From CAWINX01 sp963702055 (GTDB lineage Bacteria; Actinomycetota; Thermoleophilia; Solirubrobacterales; 70-9): a stretch of 64,000 nucleotides of DNA. The position numbers were made by a program, and so were the translations under genes. Position 1 is the first letter of the stretch; the number at the start of each line of letters is the position of its first letter. Where the stretch lies: positions 62,001 through 126,000 of the forward strand of contig OY969702.1 in assembly GCA_963702055.1 (NCBI GenBank). The letters are read 5' to 3'. Of this stretch, positions 39,584-46,406 are shown piece by piece. The notes below the pieces were generated by a model, which had not been told where the DNA came from, ran no database searches, and saw only the letters and a list, made by a program, of their open reading frames with translations.

Positions 39584-41237
39584 GGGCTCAAGTGCGCCCG
39601 GGCCGGCGGGTCCTGTCACTGCAGGGGACCCCCCACCCCTTCCGGTAGCTAAAGCTTCCTCAGGGGTGGGTCCCCCTACAGTGCCACCCGCCGGCAGGAG
39701 CGCGGTTGAGGAGGTACTCGTCCTCGACTTCGGGGGCCAGTACTCGCAGCTGATAGCCCGAAGGATCCGAGAGTGCGGGGTCTTTGCTGAGTTACTTCCC
39801 TCGACTACCTCGATTGAAAAGCTGCGGGAGCGAGGGCCGAAGGCGCTCATTCTCTCTGGGGGGCCGGCCTCGGTGTATGAGCCCGGGGCGCCTCGATTTC
39901 CCACCGAGCTGCTGGATCTGGAGATTCCGATGCTGGGGATCTGTTACGGGATGCAGGCGATGGTTCAGGCGCTCGGCGGCAAGGTCGAGGCGGCCGAGGC
40001 GGGCGAGTTCGGCCGCACCGACCTCATCCTCCGCGACGGCGGCGGCCGGCTGTTGGGCGGGCTCCCGGAGGAGCAGAGCTGCTGGATGAGCCACCGCGAC
40101 TCGGTCTTCGAGCCGCCCGAGGGGTTTACGGCGCTGGCCTCCAGCCCCGGCTCGCCGGTCGCGGCCTGCGAGGCGCCCGACCGCGGCCTCTACGGCATCC
40201 AGTTCCACCCCGAGGTCGTCCACACCCCCTACGGGACCGAGATCCTCACCCGCTTCCTGCGCGACGTCGCCGGCTGCGAGCAGGAGTGGTCGCCGGAGTC
40301 GGTGATCGCCGAGCAGATCGCCAAGGTCCAGGCCCAGGTCGGCGAGGGCCGGGTCATCTGCGGTCTCTCCGGCGGTGTCGACTCCTCGGTCGCGGCGCTG
40401 CTCGTCCACCGGGCGGTGGGGGAGAGGCTGACCTGCGTCTTCGTCGACCACGGGCTGATGCGGCTGAACGAGGCCGAGCAGGTGGTCGCGGCCTTCGAGC
40501 AGTTCGGCATCCCCCTCGTCCACGTCGAGGCCGAGGAGCGCTTCCTCGCCAAGCTGGCCGGGGTCGAGGAGCCGGAGCGCAAGCGCAAGATCATCGGCGA
40601 GGAGTTCATCCGCGTCTTCGAGGAGGAGGCGGAGAAGATCGAAGACGTCGACTATCTGGTTCAGGGGACGCTCTACTCCGACGTGATCGAGTCCGGCGGC
40701 AGCGACCACGCGGAGACGATCAAGTCCCACCACAACGTCGGCGGGCTGCCCGAGGAGTTCGACTTCGAGCTGGTCGAGCCACTGCGGATGCTCTTCAAGG
40801 ACGAGGTCCGCGCGGTCGGCGCCGAGCTCGGCCTGCCCGACCGGATGGTCTGGCGCCAGCCCTTCCCCGGGCCGGGCCTGGCGATCCGGATCGTCGGCGG
40901 CGAGGTCAACCGGGAGCGCCTCGACATCCTCCGCGCCGCCGACGCGATCCTCCAGGAGGAGATCCGCGCCGCCGAGCTCTACCGCCGGCTCTGGCAGTCC
41001 TTCTGCGTCCTGCCCGTCGTCCGCTCGGTCGGCGTCCAGGGCGACGGCCGCACCTACGCCTACCCGATCGTGATCCGCGCCGTCACCTCCGATGACGCGA
41101 TGACGGCCGACTGGGCCCGCCTTCCCTACGACCTCCTGGAGCGAGTCTCCAACCGGATCATCAACGAGATCCGCGACGTCAACCGCGTCGCCCTCGACAT
41201 CTCCTCGAAGCCGCCGGCGACGATCGAGTGGGAGTGA
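39576..41237 (+). CDS. guaA: GMP synthase (glutamine-hydrolysing), N-terminally extended by a palindromic insert
   Basis: GuaA aminates XMP to GMP. The glutaminase domain begins VLVLDFGGQYSQLIARRIREC and has the nucleophile in GICYGMQAM and the His-Glu site FHPEVVHTPYG. The synthetase domain has the P-loop GLSGGVDSSV and ends DISSKPPATIEWE. Usual GuaA starts a few residues before VLVLDFGG; here about 40 extra residues, of which 11-38 come from repeat B (DPPPLPVAKASSGVGPPTV), precede it. The ATG at 39576 overlaps the guaB3 stop. Catalytic regions are intact. Confidence 0.95.
   Translation: MTEGSSAPGPAGPVTAGDPPPLPVAKASSGVGPPTVPPAGRSAVEEVLVLDFGGQYSQLIARRIRECGVFAELLPSTTSIEKLRERGPKALILSGGPASVYEPGAPRFPTELLDLEIPMLGICYGMQAMVQALGGKVEAAEAGEFGRTDLILRDGGGRLLGGLPEEQSCWMSHRDSVFEPPEGFTALASSPGSPVAACEAPDRGLYGIQFHPEVVHTPYGTEILTRFLRDVAGCEQEWSPESVIAEQIAKVQAQVGEGRVICGLSGGVDSSVAALLVHRAVGERLTCVFVDHGLMRLNEAEQVVAAFEQFGIPLVHVEAEERFLAKLAGVEEPERKRKIIGEEFIRVFEEEAEKIEDVDYLVQGTLYSDVIESGGSDHAETIKSHHNVGGLPEEFDFELVEPLRMLFKDEVRAVGAELGLPDRMVWRQPFPGPGLAIRIVGGEVNRERLDILRAADAILQEEIRAAELYRRLWQSFCVLPVVRSVGVQGDGRTYAYPIVIRAVTSDDAMTADWARLPYDLLERVSNRIINEIRDVNRVALDISSKPPATIEWE
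39606..39688 (-). repeat. Palindromic repeat family B, copy in guaA (inverted relative to dacA)
   Basis: The reverse complement of this 83-bp stretch matches 36281-36363 almost throughout, including the loop GAGGAAGCTTTAGCTACC. Outer flanks differ from the dacA copy but again pair with each other (GCCGGC at 39602-39607 and 39690-39695). guaA stays in frame through it. Confidence 0.88.
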
Positions 41238-41357
41238 GTGACGCGACCAGGACGGCGTCTGGGTAGGACGCAGGCAAATCGCCGCCGCGATCGTAGCTCT
41301 CTACGTGAGCAAGGCGATTTGCCCAGGACACCGCCAGACGCCGTCCTGGGCCGTCAC
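41238..41357. other. Nested three-stem hairpin between guaA and the ZIP gene
   Basis: Three nested inverted repeats share one axis: GTGACG (41238-41243) with CGTCAC (41352-41357); a 16-bp stem CCAGGACGGCGTCTGG (41247-41262) with its complement (41334-41349); an 11-bp stem GGCAAATCGCC (41273-41283) with 41313-41323; and a CGTAG/CTACG tip. The genes are convergent, so it may be a bidirectional terminator or a structured RNA. There is no T-run. Confidence 0.8.
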
Positions 41358-42073
41358 ACGCCGGCGAGGCGGGTGATCACGAAGATCAGGGCAAAGCCGG
41401 AGGCGGTCAGCGCGACCCGGGCCCATGAGGCATGGGCGTGCGCCTCGGGCAGCAGGTCGGTCGCGCCCATGTAGAGGAAGAAGCCGCTGTAGAGGCAGAG
41501 GATGTAGCCGAGGGTCTGGTCGGGGACGGCGAGGATCGAGCCGACGATTGCCCCGAGAAGCGGTGCGATTGCGTCGATCCGCAGCCATTTGGTCGCCTGC
41601 TTTCGGTCGCCGGACTGGCTGAGCACGAAGCTGACCGTGTTCAGCCCGTCGGCGAAGTCGTGGCTGACGACGGCAATGAAGACGAGGAACCCGGTGGTGC
41701 TGTTGAGCGCGAAGGCGAGGCCGATTCCGAGGCCGTCGATGAAGCTGTGGATCGAAAGCCCGAGGGCGCCGAGGACGCCGACATGGTGATGCGCTTGCGC
41801 CTCCGAGGGGTCGTCTCGGTGATGCAGAACCAGCGCTCGCTCGGCGAAGAAGAAGGCGAGGAAGCCGACCCCGACCAGCGCCGTCGCCTTGTTCGCGTCT
41901 CCGAGGAGGTTGATTCCCTCGGGCAGGACGTCGAACAGCGCCACCGCGACGACGACGCCGCCGGTCAGGGCGATCACCGTCGGCAGCGTGTGGGAAAGCC
42001 GCAGCGCCACGTGACCGCCGATCAGGGTGGCGACCACGGTGAGGCCGGCGAGGGGAATGGCGACGGCGGGCAT
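41354..42073 (-). CDS. ZIP-family metal transporter
   Basis: A 239-residue ZIP importer with seven to eight predicted membrane helices. The metal-site helices read HSFIDGLGIGLAFAL and HDFADGLNTVSFVL (the H-x3-D-G pattern of helices 4 and 5), and a histidine-rich loop HHRDDPSEAQAHHH lies between helices 3 and 4. It follows the Fur/Zur-like gene by nine bases, which suggests zinc uptake under zinc control. Confidence 0.9.
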   Translation of the reverse strand: MPAVAIPLAGLTVVATLIGGHVALRLSHTLPTVIALTGGVVVAVALFDVLPEGINLLGDANKATALVGVGFLAFFFAERALVLHHRDDPSEAQAHHHVGVLGALGLSIHSFIDGLGIGLAFALNSTTGFLVFIAVVSHDFADGLNTVSFVLSQSGDRKQATKWLRIDAIAPLLGAIVGSILAVPDQTLGYILCLYSGFFLYMGATDLLPEAHAHASWARVALTASGFALIFVITRLAGV

Positions 42074-42082
42074 CGGCGACGG

Positions 42083-42517
42083 TCAGCTCGCGTCCCTCGT
42101 CTTGCAGCTGGGACAGCGACCGCGCAGGACCACGTCGTGGGTCGCTATTTCGAAGTCGGCGTTGCGACTGACCGCATCGATCGCCCGCTCCAGCGCCTGG
42201 TCCTCGAACGGCGCCAGCAGGCCGCACCCCTCGCAGACGAGGTGGTGATGGTGGCCGCTGGGGTCGAGTCGCTCATAGCCGGCCGCGTCGGCGCCGATGT
42301 CGATCCGCTGCACCAGCCGCAGTCCCTCCAGCTGCTCGAGGGTGCGATAGACGCTGGCCCGGCCCACCGACTCGAGTCGGTGGTCGATCTCCAGTGCGGT
42401 CACCGCGCACTTTTCCGCGGCCAGCAGCTCGACCACCTTGCGCCGGGCGCTGCCGCTCCGGTACCCGGCCTGATCCAGACGCGCAGTCGCTTGCTCCGCC
42501 CAATTCACGGGCGGCAC
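42083..42517 (-). CDS. Fur-family metalloregulator (Zur-like)
   Basis: The 144-residue protein has the winged helix (AGYRSGSARRKVVELLA, VGRASVYRTLEQLEGLRLV), a metal site in SGHHHHLVCEGCG, and two zinc CxxC pairs (C95/C98 and C135/C138). It heads an operon with the ZIP transporter, the usual pairing for Zur. A palindrome 11 to 29 bases before its start is a likely autoregulatory site. Fur or Mur specificity cannot be excluded from the sequence alone. Confidence 0.9.
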   Translation of the reverse strand: MPPVNWAEQATARLDQAGYRSGSARRKVVELLAAEKCAVTALEIDHRLESVGRASVYRTLEQLEGLRLVQRIDIGADAAGYERLDPSGHHHHLVCEGCGLLAPFEDQALERAIDAVSRNADFEIATHDVVLRGRCPSCKTRDAS

Positions 42518-42527
42518 AGTATCAGAG

Positions 42528-42546
42528 AATGAGAATCAGTCTCGTT
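42528..42546 (-). promoter_or_regulatory. Putative Fur/Zur operator
   Basis: AATGAGA, five bases, TCTCGTT: six of seven half-site positions are symmetric, and the region is AT-rich against the GC-rich background. It lies 11 bases upstream of the regulator start, where a bound repressor would cover the promoter of the fur-zip operon. Confidence 0.6.
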
Positions 42547-42554
42547 TAAGTGGT

Positions 42555-43499
42555 TCAGCTGTAGCGGTCCCACTGCTTCAGCAGCGGCAGCGGGTCGATC
42601 GGGCTGCCGCCCTGGTACCAGCCGGGCGGGGTCCAGACCTCGAAGTGGAGGTGGCAGGCGGTGGCGTCGCCGGTCTGCCCGACGATGCCGATCGGCTGGC
42701 CGGTGCGGACGTTGTCGCCCGTGTGAAGGGGGGAGGGGCGCGCCAGGTGCGCGTACATGAAGTCGAAGCCGGTGCCCCTGCCGTCGATCACGATGTAGTT
42801 GCCGGCGTTGCCCTCGAAGCCCGCGTGCTGGACCTTGCCCCCGCGGGCGGCGACCAGGGGGGTGCCGCAGCGGGCCATCACGTCCTGGCCCTGGTGGGTG
42901 TGGCCGGAGCGGGGGGCGCCGAAGCGGTTGGCCGGCCCGCCGAAGTCGTGCGGCCCGAGGACCGGGAAGGTGTAGCTGTAGAAGTTGAAGGCGAGGCTGG
43001 TGCGCTTCGCCTTGGAGGCAGTACGAGGCCGAGACGTGCGCGCTGCCGTCTGAGGACCGATCTTGAACGTGTAGGTGCCGTTGCGCGCCGCGCGTCCGTT
43101 GAAGGTGTTGCCGTCCCAGCGGATCGTCTTGACGGCGTTCGGAGCGACGTCGTTGCGGTAGAAGGTCCGGACCACGACGCCGTTCGCGTCGACCACGTCG
43201 ACGCGGATGTCGTTCTGCGGCTGGTCGCTGGTGATCGCGAAGCGGAGGCTAGGGAAGTGGAAGCCGTAGTAGAAGGACTTGCGCGGGGTGACCTTGGCGA
43301 AGGCCACGCTGACCGACCCGCTGCTGGGGAAGCCCTTGACCGGCGCGCCGACCGGACTGGGCGTCGAGGGGGTGCTGCCCGGGGACGGGGCGCCGCCGGT
43401 CGTCGCCGAGGCGACACCGCCGGTCGAAAGCAGGGTCGCCGCGACCGCCGCGATCAGCTTCGCGACAAATCCGTGCCGATGCCTTGCGCTTCCCGCCAC
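42555..43499 (-). CDS. Secreted M23 (LytM-type) peptidoglycan endopeptidase
   Basis: A 314-residue exported protein: signal peptide (AKLIAAVAATLLSTGGVASA), Pro/Ser/Thr linker, an Ig-like FlgD-type module (DIRVDVVDANGVVVRTFYRN, RWDGNTFNGRAARNGTYTF) and a C-terminal M23 domain with zinc-site segments GHTHQGQDVMA and HLHFEVW. It should cut peptide cross-bridges in the wall. It starts with GTG behind AGAGAGG, directly after a ydaO-type riboswitch, so its expression is probably tied to c-di-AMP. Confidence 0.9.
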   Translation of the reverse strand: MAGSARHRHGFVAKLIAAVAATLLSTGGVASATTGGAPSPGSTPSTPSPVGAPVKGFPSSGSVSVAFAKVTPRKSFYYGFHFPSLRFAITSDQPQNDIRVDVVDANGVVVRTFYRNDVAPNAVKTIRWDGNTFNGRAARNGTYTFKIGPQTAARTSRPRTASKAKRTSLAFNFYSYTFPVLGPHDFGGPANRFGAPRSGHTHQGQDVMARCGTPLVAARGGKVQHAGFEGNAGNYIVIDGRGTGFDFMYAHLARPSPLHTGDNVRTGQPIGIVGQTGDATACHLHFEVWTPPGWYQGGSPIDPLPLLKQWDRYS

Positions 43500-43511
43500 A
43501 GCCCTCTCTTT

Positions 43512-43653
43512 CCATCGCCTGCGGAGTTAGCTGTCGGGCTCGCGCTGAAAGAGATGCGCTACGGACCGATTCATCCGATTCGCCCCGGAGACCTGCGTCG
43601 GTCTCTTCGGTTCCTCCGCTCCCGGCCGGATGACCGGACGGGATTAGGCGTCG
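43512..43653 (-). ncRNA. c-di-AMP riboswitch (ydaO/yuaA leader)
   Basis: On the minus strand the 5' leader of the M23 gene contains the ordered conserved blocks of the ydaO motif: CGCCTAATCCC (about 43650-43640), GGAGGAACC (43617-43609), GGGGCGAATC (43586-43577) and GACAGCTAACTCCGCAGG within 43537-43516. A TATACT -10 hexamer at 43669-43664 puts the transcript start just before the first block. ydaO riboswitches commonly control cell-wall hydrolases in actinobacteria and usually turn expression off when c-di-AMP binds. Confidence 0.85.
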
Positions 43654-43750
43654 TTGGCGCGGCAGTATATGACCCCAGCCGGTCCCGAAAGGAATCAGAT
43701 TCTCGGCTCCGCCTGCGGGCATATGCGGGGACCCCTATTATCCCCCGCCG

Positions 43751-44188
43751 GTGAAGACCTATGTAGCCACACCCGCCGACCGCCAGCGAGACTGGTATGT
43801 GGTCGATGCCGAGGGCCAGACCCTGGGCCGCTTGGCGACCAGGATCGCCGACGCACTACGCGGCAAGCGCAAGCCGGAGTACACGCCCCACATCGACACC
43901 GGCGACTTCATCGTCGTGATCAACGCCGAGAAGATCCGCGTCACCGGCAACAAGCTTGCCCAGAAGACCTACTGGCGCCACAGCGGCTACCCGGGCGGGA
44001 TCAAGTCCCGCACCCTGGCCGAGATGCTCGACCGCCGGCCCGAGGAGGTCATTCGCAAGGCCGTCAAGGGGATGCTTCCCCGCAACCGCCTTGCCCGCCA
44101 GCAGCTGACCAAGCTGAAGGTGTACGCCGGGCCGGACCACCCACACGCGGCGCAGATGCCGAAACCAATGGAACTTGAGAGTCGATGA
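43751..44188 (+). CDS. rplM: Ribosomal protein uL13
   Basis: The 145-residue L13 has KTYVATPADRQRDWYVVDAEG, LGRLATRIADALRGK, VINAEKIRVTGNK and KGMLPRNRLARQQLTKLKVY. It is the first gene of an rplM-rpsI-glmM-glmS series. TATTAT at 43736-43741 stands nine bases before the GTG and no ribosome site is visible, so translation is probably leaderless or nearly so. Confidence 0.97.
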   Translation: MKTYVATPADRQRDWYVVDAEGQTLGRLATRIADALRGKRKPEYTPHIDTGDFIVVINAEKIRVTGNKLAQKTYWRHSGYPGGIKSRTLAEMLDRRPEEVIRKAVKGMLPRNRLARQQLTKLKVYAGPDHPHAAQMPKPMELESR

Positions 44189-45051
44189 CTGACGAAGAGA
44201 AAAACGAGACCTCAGAGGAATCGACCGCGGGTCCTGTCGAGGAGGCGGGTTCGTCGTCCTCGCAAGCTGCGGGCGACGATCCCACCTCCACGCCACCCGC
44301 GGAAGATGCGGCTGAGGAGACTGTTTCCGAGCCCGTCGCCGAAGAGGCGGAGGCTCCGGCTGCTGAGGAGTCCGAGGCGGAAGAGCCAGAGGCCCCGGCC
44401 GCCGAAGAGCCTGAGGTCGAAACTCCCGTCGCTGAGGAGCCCGAGCAGCCCAAGGCTGAGGAGAAGAAGGAGAAGGCCACTGTCATTCCCGGCGCCGATT
44501 TGGAGCCGATCGCGGTTGAGCCTGAGGCGAAGCCGCTCAGCGCCGAGGAGCAGGCCCGGCTCGAGGCCGAGGAGGAGGAGCGCGCCAAGCGCGAGGCCGA
44601 GCTGGTCGGCGAGGTCGAGGAGGAGCCGAGCGCGGCGACCCGCGCCCCGGCCAAGATGGAGGCCGGCTCGCGCTTTCTCGCCACCGGCAAACGCAAGAGC
44701 TCGATCGCCCGCGTCACCCTGCTTCCCGGCGACGGCAAGGTCGAGATCAACAAGCGCCCGCTCGAGGAGTTCTTCCCCCGCCCGCTTCATCAGACCACGG
44801 CTGTACAGCCCCTGGTCACGACCGGCTACGAGGGCAGCGTCGACGTCCGCGTCCGCGTCCACGGCGGCGGCATCAGCGGCCAGGCCGGCGCGGTCCGCCA
44901 CGGCATCGCTCGGGCGCTGACCGAGATCGACCCGGAGCTGCGCGGCGACTTGAAGCGCCGCGGCTTCCTCACCCGCGACGCTCGCGTCAAGGAGCGCCGC
45001 AAGGCGGGGCTCAAGAAGGCGCGCAAGCGGCCGCAGTTCAGCAAGCGCTGA
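44185..45051 (+). CDS. rpsI: Ribosomal protein uS9 with a long acidic N-terminal extension
   Basis: Residues 162-288 are a complete S9 (RFLATGKRKSSIARV, GGGISGQAGAVRHGIARAL, C-terminal KKARKRPQFSKR reaching the tRNA P site). The first 161 residues are a low-complexity, very acidic stretch of Glu, Ala and Pro repeats (VAEEAEAPAAEESEAEEPEA) that is far longer than the short tails of other actinobacterial S9. The ATGA overlap with rplM supports this start. What the tail does on the ribosome is unknown. Confidence 0.94.
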   Translation: MTDEEKNETSEESTAGPVEEAGSSSSQAAGDDPTSTPPAEDAAEETVSEPVAEEAEAPAAEESEAEEPEAPAAEEPEVETPVAEEPEQPKAEEKKEKATVIPGADLEPIAVEPEAKPLSAEEQARLEAEEEERAKREAELVGEVEEEPSAATRAPAKMEAGSRFLATGKRKSSIARVTLLPGDGKVEINKRPLEEFFPRPLHQTTAVQPLVTTGYEGSVDVRVRVHGGGISGQAGAVRHGIARALTEIDPELRGDLKRRGFLTRDARVKERRKAGLKKARKRPQFSKR

Positions 45052-45059
45052 GGACCGAA

Positions 45060-46376
45060 TTGGCTACCGCGCGCAGGCTCTTCGGAACCGACGGGGTCCG
45101 GGGAGAGGCGGGGACGTTCCTCACCGCGGAGCTCGCCACGTCGCTGGGCAGAGCCGCGACCGCCTCGCTGGAAGCCGAGCGGCCACAGGTTCTCATCGTC
45201 CGCGACACCCGCGAGTCCGGGCCGATGCTGGAGGCCGCCCTCGCGGCCGGTGTCGCCGCGGCCGGCGGGGATGCGCTGCTCGGCGGCGTTCTGCCGACCC
45301 CGGCCGCCGCGATCCTCGTCAAGCGCCTCGGATTCGACCTCGCCGCGGTCGTCTCCGCCTCCCACAATCCCTACCGCGACAACGGGATCAAGTTCTTCTC
45401 GGGGCGGGGCACGAAGCTCGACGACGAGACCGAGGCGCGGATGGAGTCGCTGCTCGGCAAGGACGACGCGGGCGGCGCGGAGCCGGGGCGCGTGCATGAG
45501 CTGAACGGAGGCCTCGAGGACTACCTGCGAGCGCTGCAGACGGCCTTCCCACTCGATCTCTCCGGGACGAAGGTCGTCCTCGACTGCGCCAACGGCGCCA
45601 CCCACCGCGCCGCGCCGGCGATCTTCGAGCGCCTCGGCGCCGAGGTCGAGACGATCGCCGACGAGCCCGACGGGCGCAACATCAATGACGGCTGCGGCTC
45701 GACCCACATCGAGGGCCTGGCGGAGCGGGTCGCCGCCTCCGACGCCTCGATCGGCTTCGCCTTCGACGGCGACGGCGACCGCGTGCTGGCGGTCGACGGG
45801 GATGGCCGCCTCCACGACGGCGACGAGCTGATCGCCCTCGCGGCCCTCGGCATGTCGAAGCGCGGCGAGCTGGGCGGCGGCGTCGCGGTCACCGTGATGA
45901 GCAACTACGGCTTCCACCGAGCGATGGAGGAGGCCGGGATCGAGGTGGCGGTGACCAAGGTCGGCGACCGTTACGTGCTCGACGAGCTGCGCGAGCGCGG
46001 CTGGAAGCTGGGTGGCGAGCAGTCCGGCCACATCATCTCCACGGATTTCGTCGAGACCGGTGACGGGATCGCCGCGGCCTTGACGACGATGCGCGAGCTG
46101 GGAGGGAGTGACCTCGCCGGCGCCTCGCCGATGCAAAAGCTGCCGCAGACCCTGGTCAACGTCGAGGTCGCCGATCGTGAGGCGATTGCCGGCGCTGCAG
46201 TCGTTTGGGAAGCGGTCGAGCGCGAGGAGGAGGCGCTGGAGGGATGCGGCCGCGTCCTCCTGCGCCCGTCCGGCACCGAGCCGCTGGTGCGGGTGATGGT
46301 CGAGGCACCCACCGCCGAGGAGGCCGACACCGTTTGCGAGCGCCTTGTCGCCGTCGTCAGGCAAGAACTGGCCTGA
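45060..46376 (+). CDS. glmM: Phosphoglucosamine mutase
   Basis: GlmM converts glucosamine-6-phosphate to glucosamine-1-phosphate for UDP-GlcNAc. ARRLFGTDGVRG opens the protein; the phosphoserine loop is VVSASHNPYRDNG, the metal loop is FAFDGDGDR and the sugar/phosphate sites are GGEQSGHI and RPSGTEPLVRVM. The 438-residue length is typical. It starts with TTG after GAGG, eight bases behind rpsI, and glmS follows. Confidence 0.96.
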   Translation: MATARRLFGTDGVRGEAGTFLTAELATSLGRAATASLEAERPQVLIVRDTRESGPMLEAALAAGVAAAGGDALLGGVLPTPAAAILVKRLGFDLAAVVSASHNPYRDNGIKFFSGRGTKLDDETEARMESLLGKDDAGGAEPGRVHELNGGLEDYLRALQTAFPLDLSGTKVVLDCANGATHRAAPAIFERLGAEVETIADEPDGRNINDGCGSTHIEGLAERVAASDASIGFAFDGDGDRVLAVDGDGRLHDGDELIALAALGMSKRGELGGGVAVTVMSNYGFHRAMEEAGIEVAVTKVGDRYVLDELRERGWKLGGEQSGHIISTDFVETGDGIAAALTTMRELGGSDLAGASPMQKLPQTLVNVEVADREAIAGAAVVWEAVEREEEALEGCGRVLLRPSGTEPLVRVMVEAPTAEEADTVCERLVAVVRQELA

Positions 46377-46406
46377 GCGGCGCTGTCTCTACCCTTACTC
46401 GTCTCC

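Noticed and set aside
46377..46406. glmS ribozyme before glmS
   Set aside because: Only 30 bases separate glmM and glmS, too short for the ribozyme, and none of its core is visible.
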